Source: an uncultured Collinsella sp. (lineage in GTDB: Bacteria; Actinomycetota; Coriobacteriia; Coriobacteriales; Coriobacteriaceae). Taken from it: a DNA stretch of 6,161 nt. The stretch spans positions 1 to 6,161 of the forward strand of contig CAKUCJ010000077.1 of the NCBI GenBank assembly GCA_934643435.1. Reading direction: 5' to 3'. Below the pieces are notes generated by a model. It ran no database searches. It was not told the origin of the DNA and saw only the letters and a list, made by a program, of their open reading frames with translations. Positions 6,127 to 6,161 of this stretch are shown in pieces (the first letter of the stretch is position 1; each line of letters begins with the position of its first letter). A program made the translations under genes and the position numbers.

Positions 6127-6161
6127 GTTTCGTTATGAATTAGCGGTGAACCGTACAGGGT
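6127..6161. other. Right-edge non-coding tail
   Basis: The 35 bases after the asnB stop contain one tiny inverted repeat, CGGT/ACCG (6144-6147 and 6150-6153), with a 2-base loop. It is too small to call a terminator. No gene start is visible before the window ends. Confidence 0.4.

Noticed and set aside
6144..6153. CGGT-GA-ACCG as a terminator after asnB
   Set aside because: The stem is only 4 bp with a 2-base loop and no T-tract follows before the window ends.

Overview
The window looks like chromosomal DNA from a GC-rich Gram-positive bacterium. The best guess is a Coriobacteriia member of the Collinsella type. This rests on the GC-rich coding regions with AT-richer gaps, the lipoprotein/permease fusion transporter typical of Gram-positives, and a Mur ligase and asparagine synthase that resemble Gram-positive versions. 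The genus is an inference from sequence style, not a demonstrated match.

Layout. Positions 1-68 (minus) hold the first 22 codons of an unrecognised gene that runs off the left edge. Positions 69-195 are a gap with two hairpin-forming dyads and no obvious terminator. Positions 196-1713 (minus) encode a 505-residue MurE-type Mur ligase with all core ATP-ligase motifs; its amino-acid-selecting loop is not the diaminopimelate type. Positions 1714-1997 are a divergent control region holding a possible 17-codon ORF with a perfect Shine-Dalgarno upstream of the ligase, a candidate plus-strand promoter, and small dyads. Positions 1998-4046 (plus) encode a 682-residue amino acid ABC importer subunit: lipoprotein signal, solute-binding domain, Ser/Thr/Asp linker, an extra beta-rich domain, then the permease. 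A strong intrinsic terminator lies at 4090-4132. Positions 4258-6126 (plus) encode a complete 622-residue glutamine-hydrolysing asparagine synthase, preceded by a leader that can form alternative short stems near the ribosome binding site. The last 35 bases hold nothing I can call.

How they fit together. The three complete genes seem to be separate transcription units rather than one operon. The ligase and transporter diverge, and the terminator separates the transporter from asnB. The shared theme is amino acid supply and use: importing an amino acid, amidating aspartate with glutamine nitrogen, and adding an amino acid to the peptidoglycan stem peptide. No mobile element, CRISPR array, tRNA or rRNA was seen. 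The most unusual items are the extra domain in the transporter fusion, the lack of an adjacent ATPase gene, and the non-DAP specificity loop of the Mur ligase. I did not find a clearly new multi-gene system.
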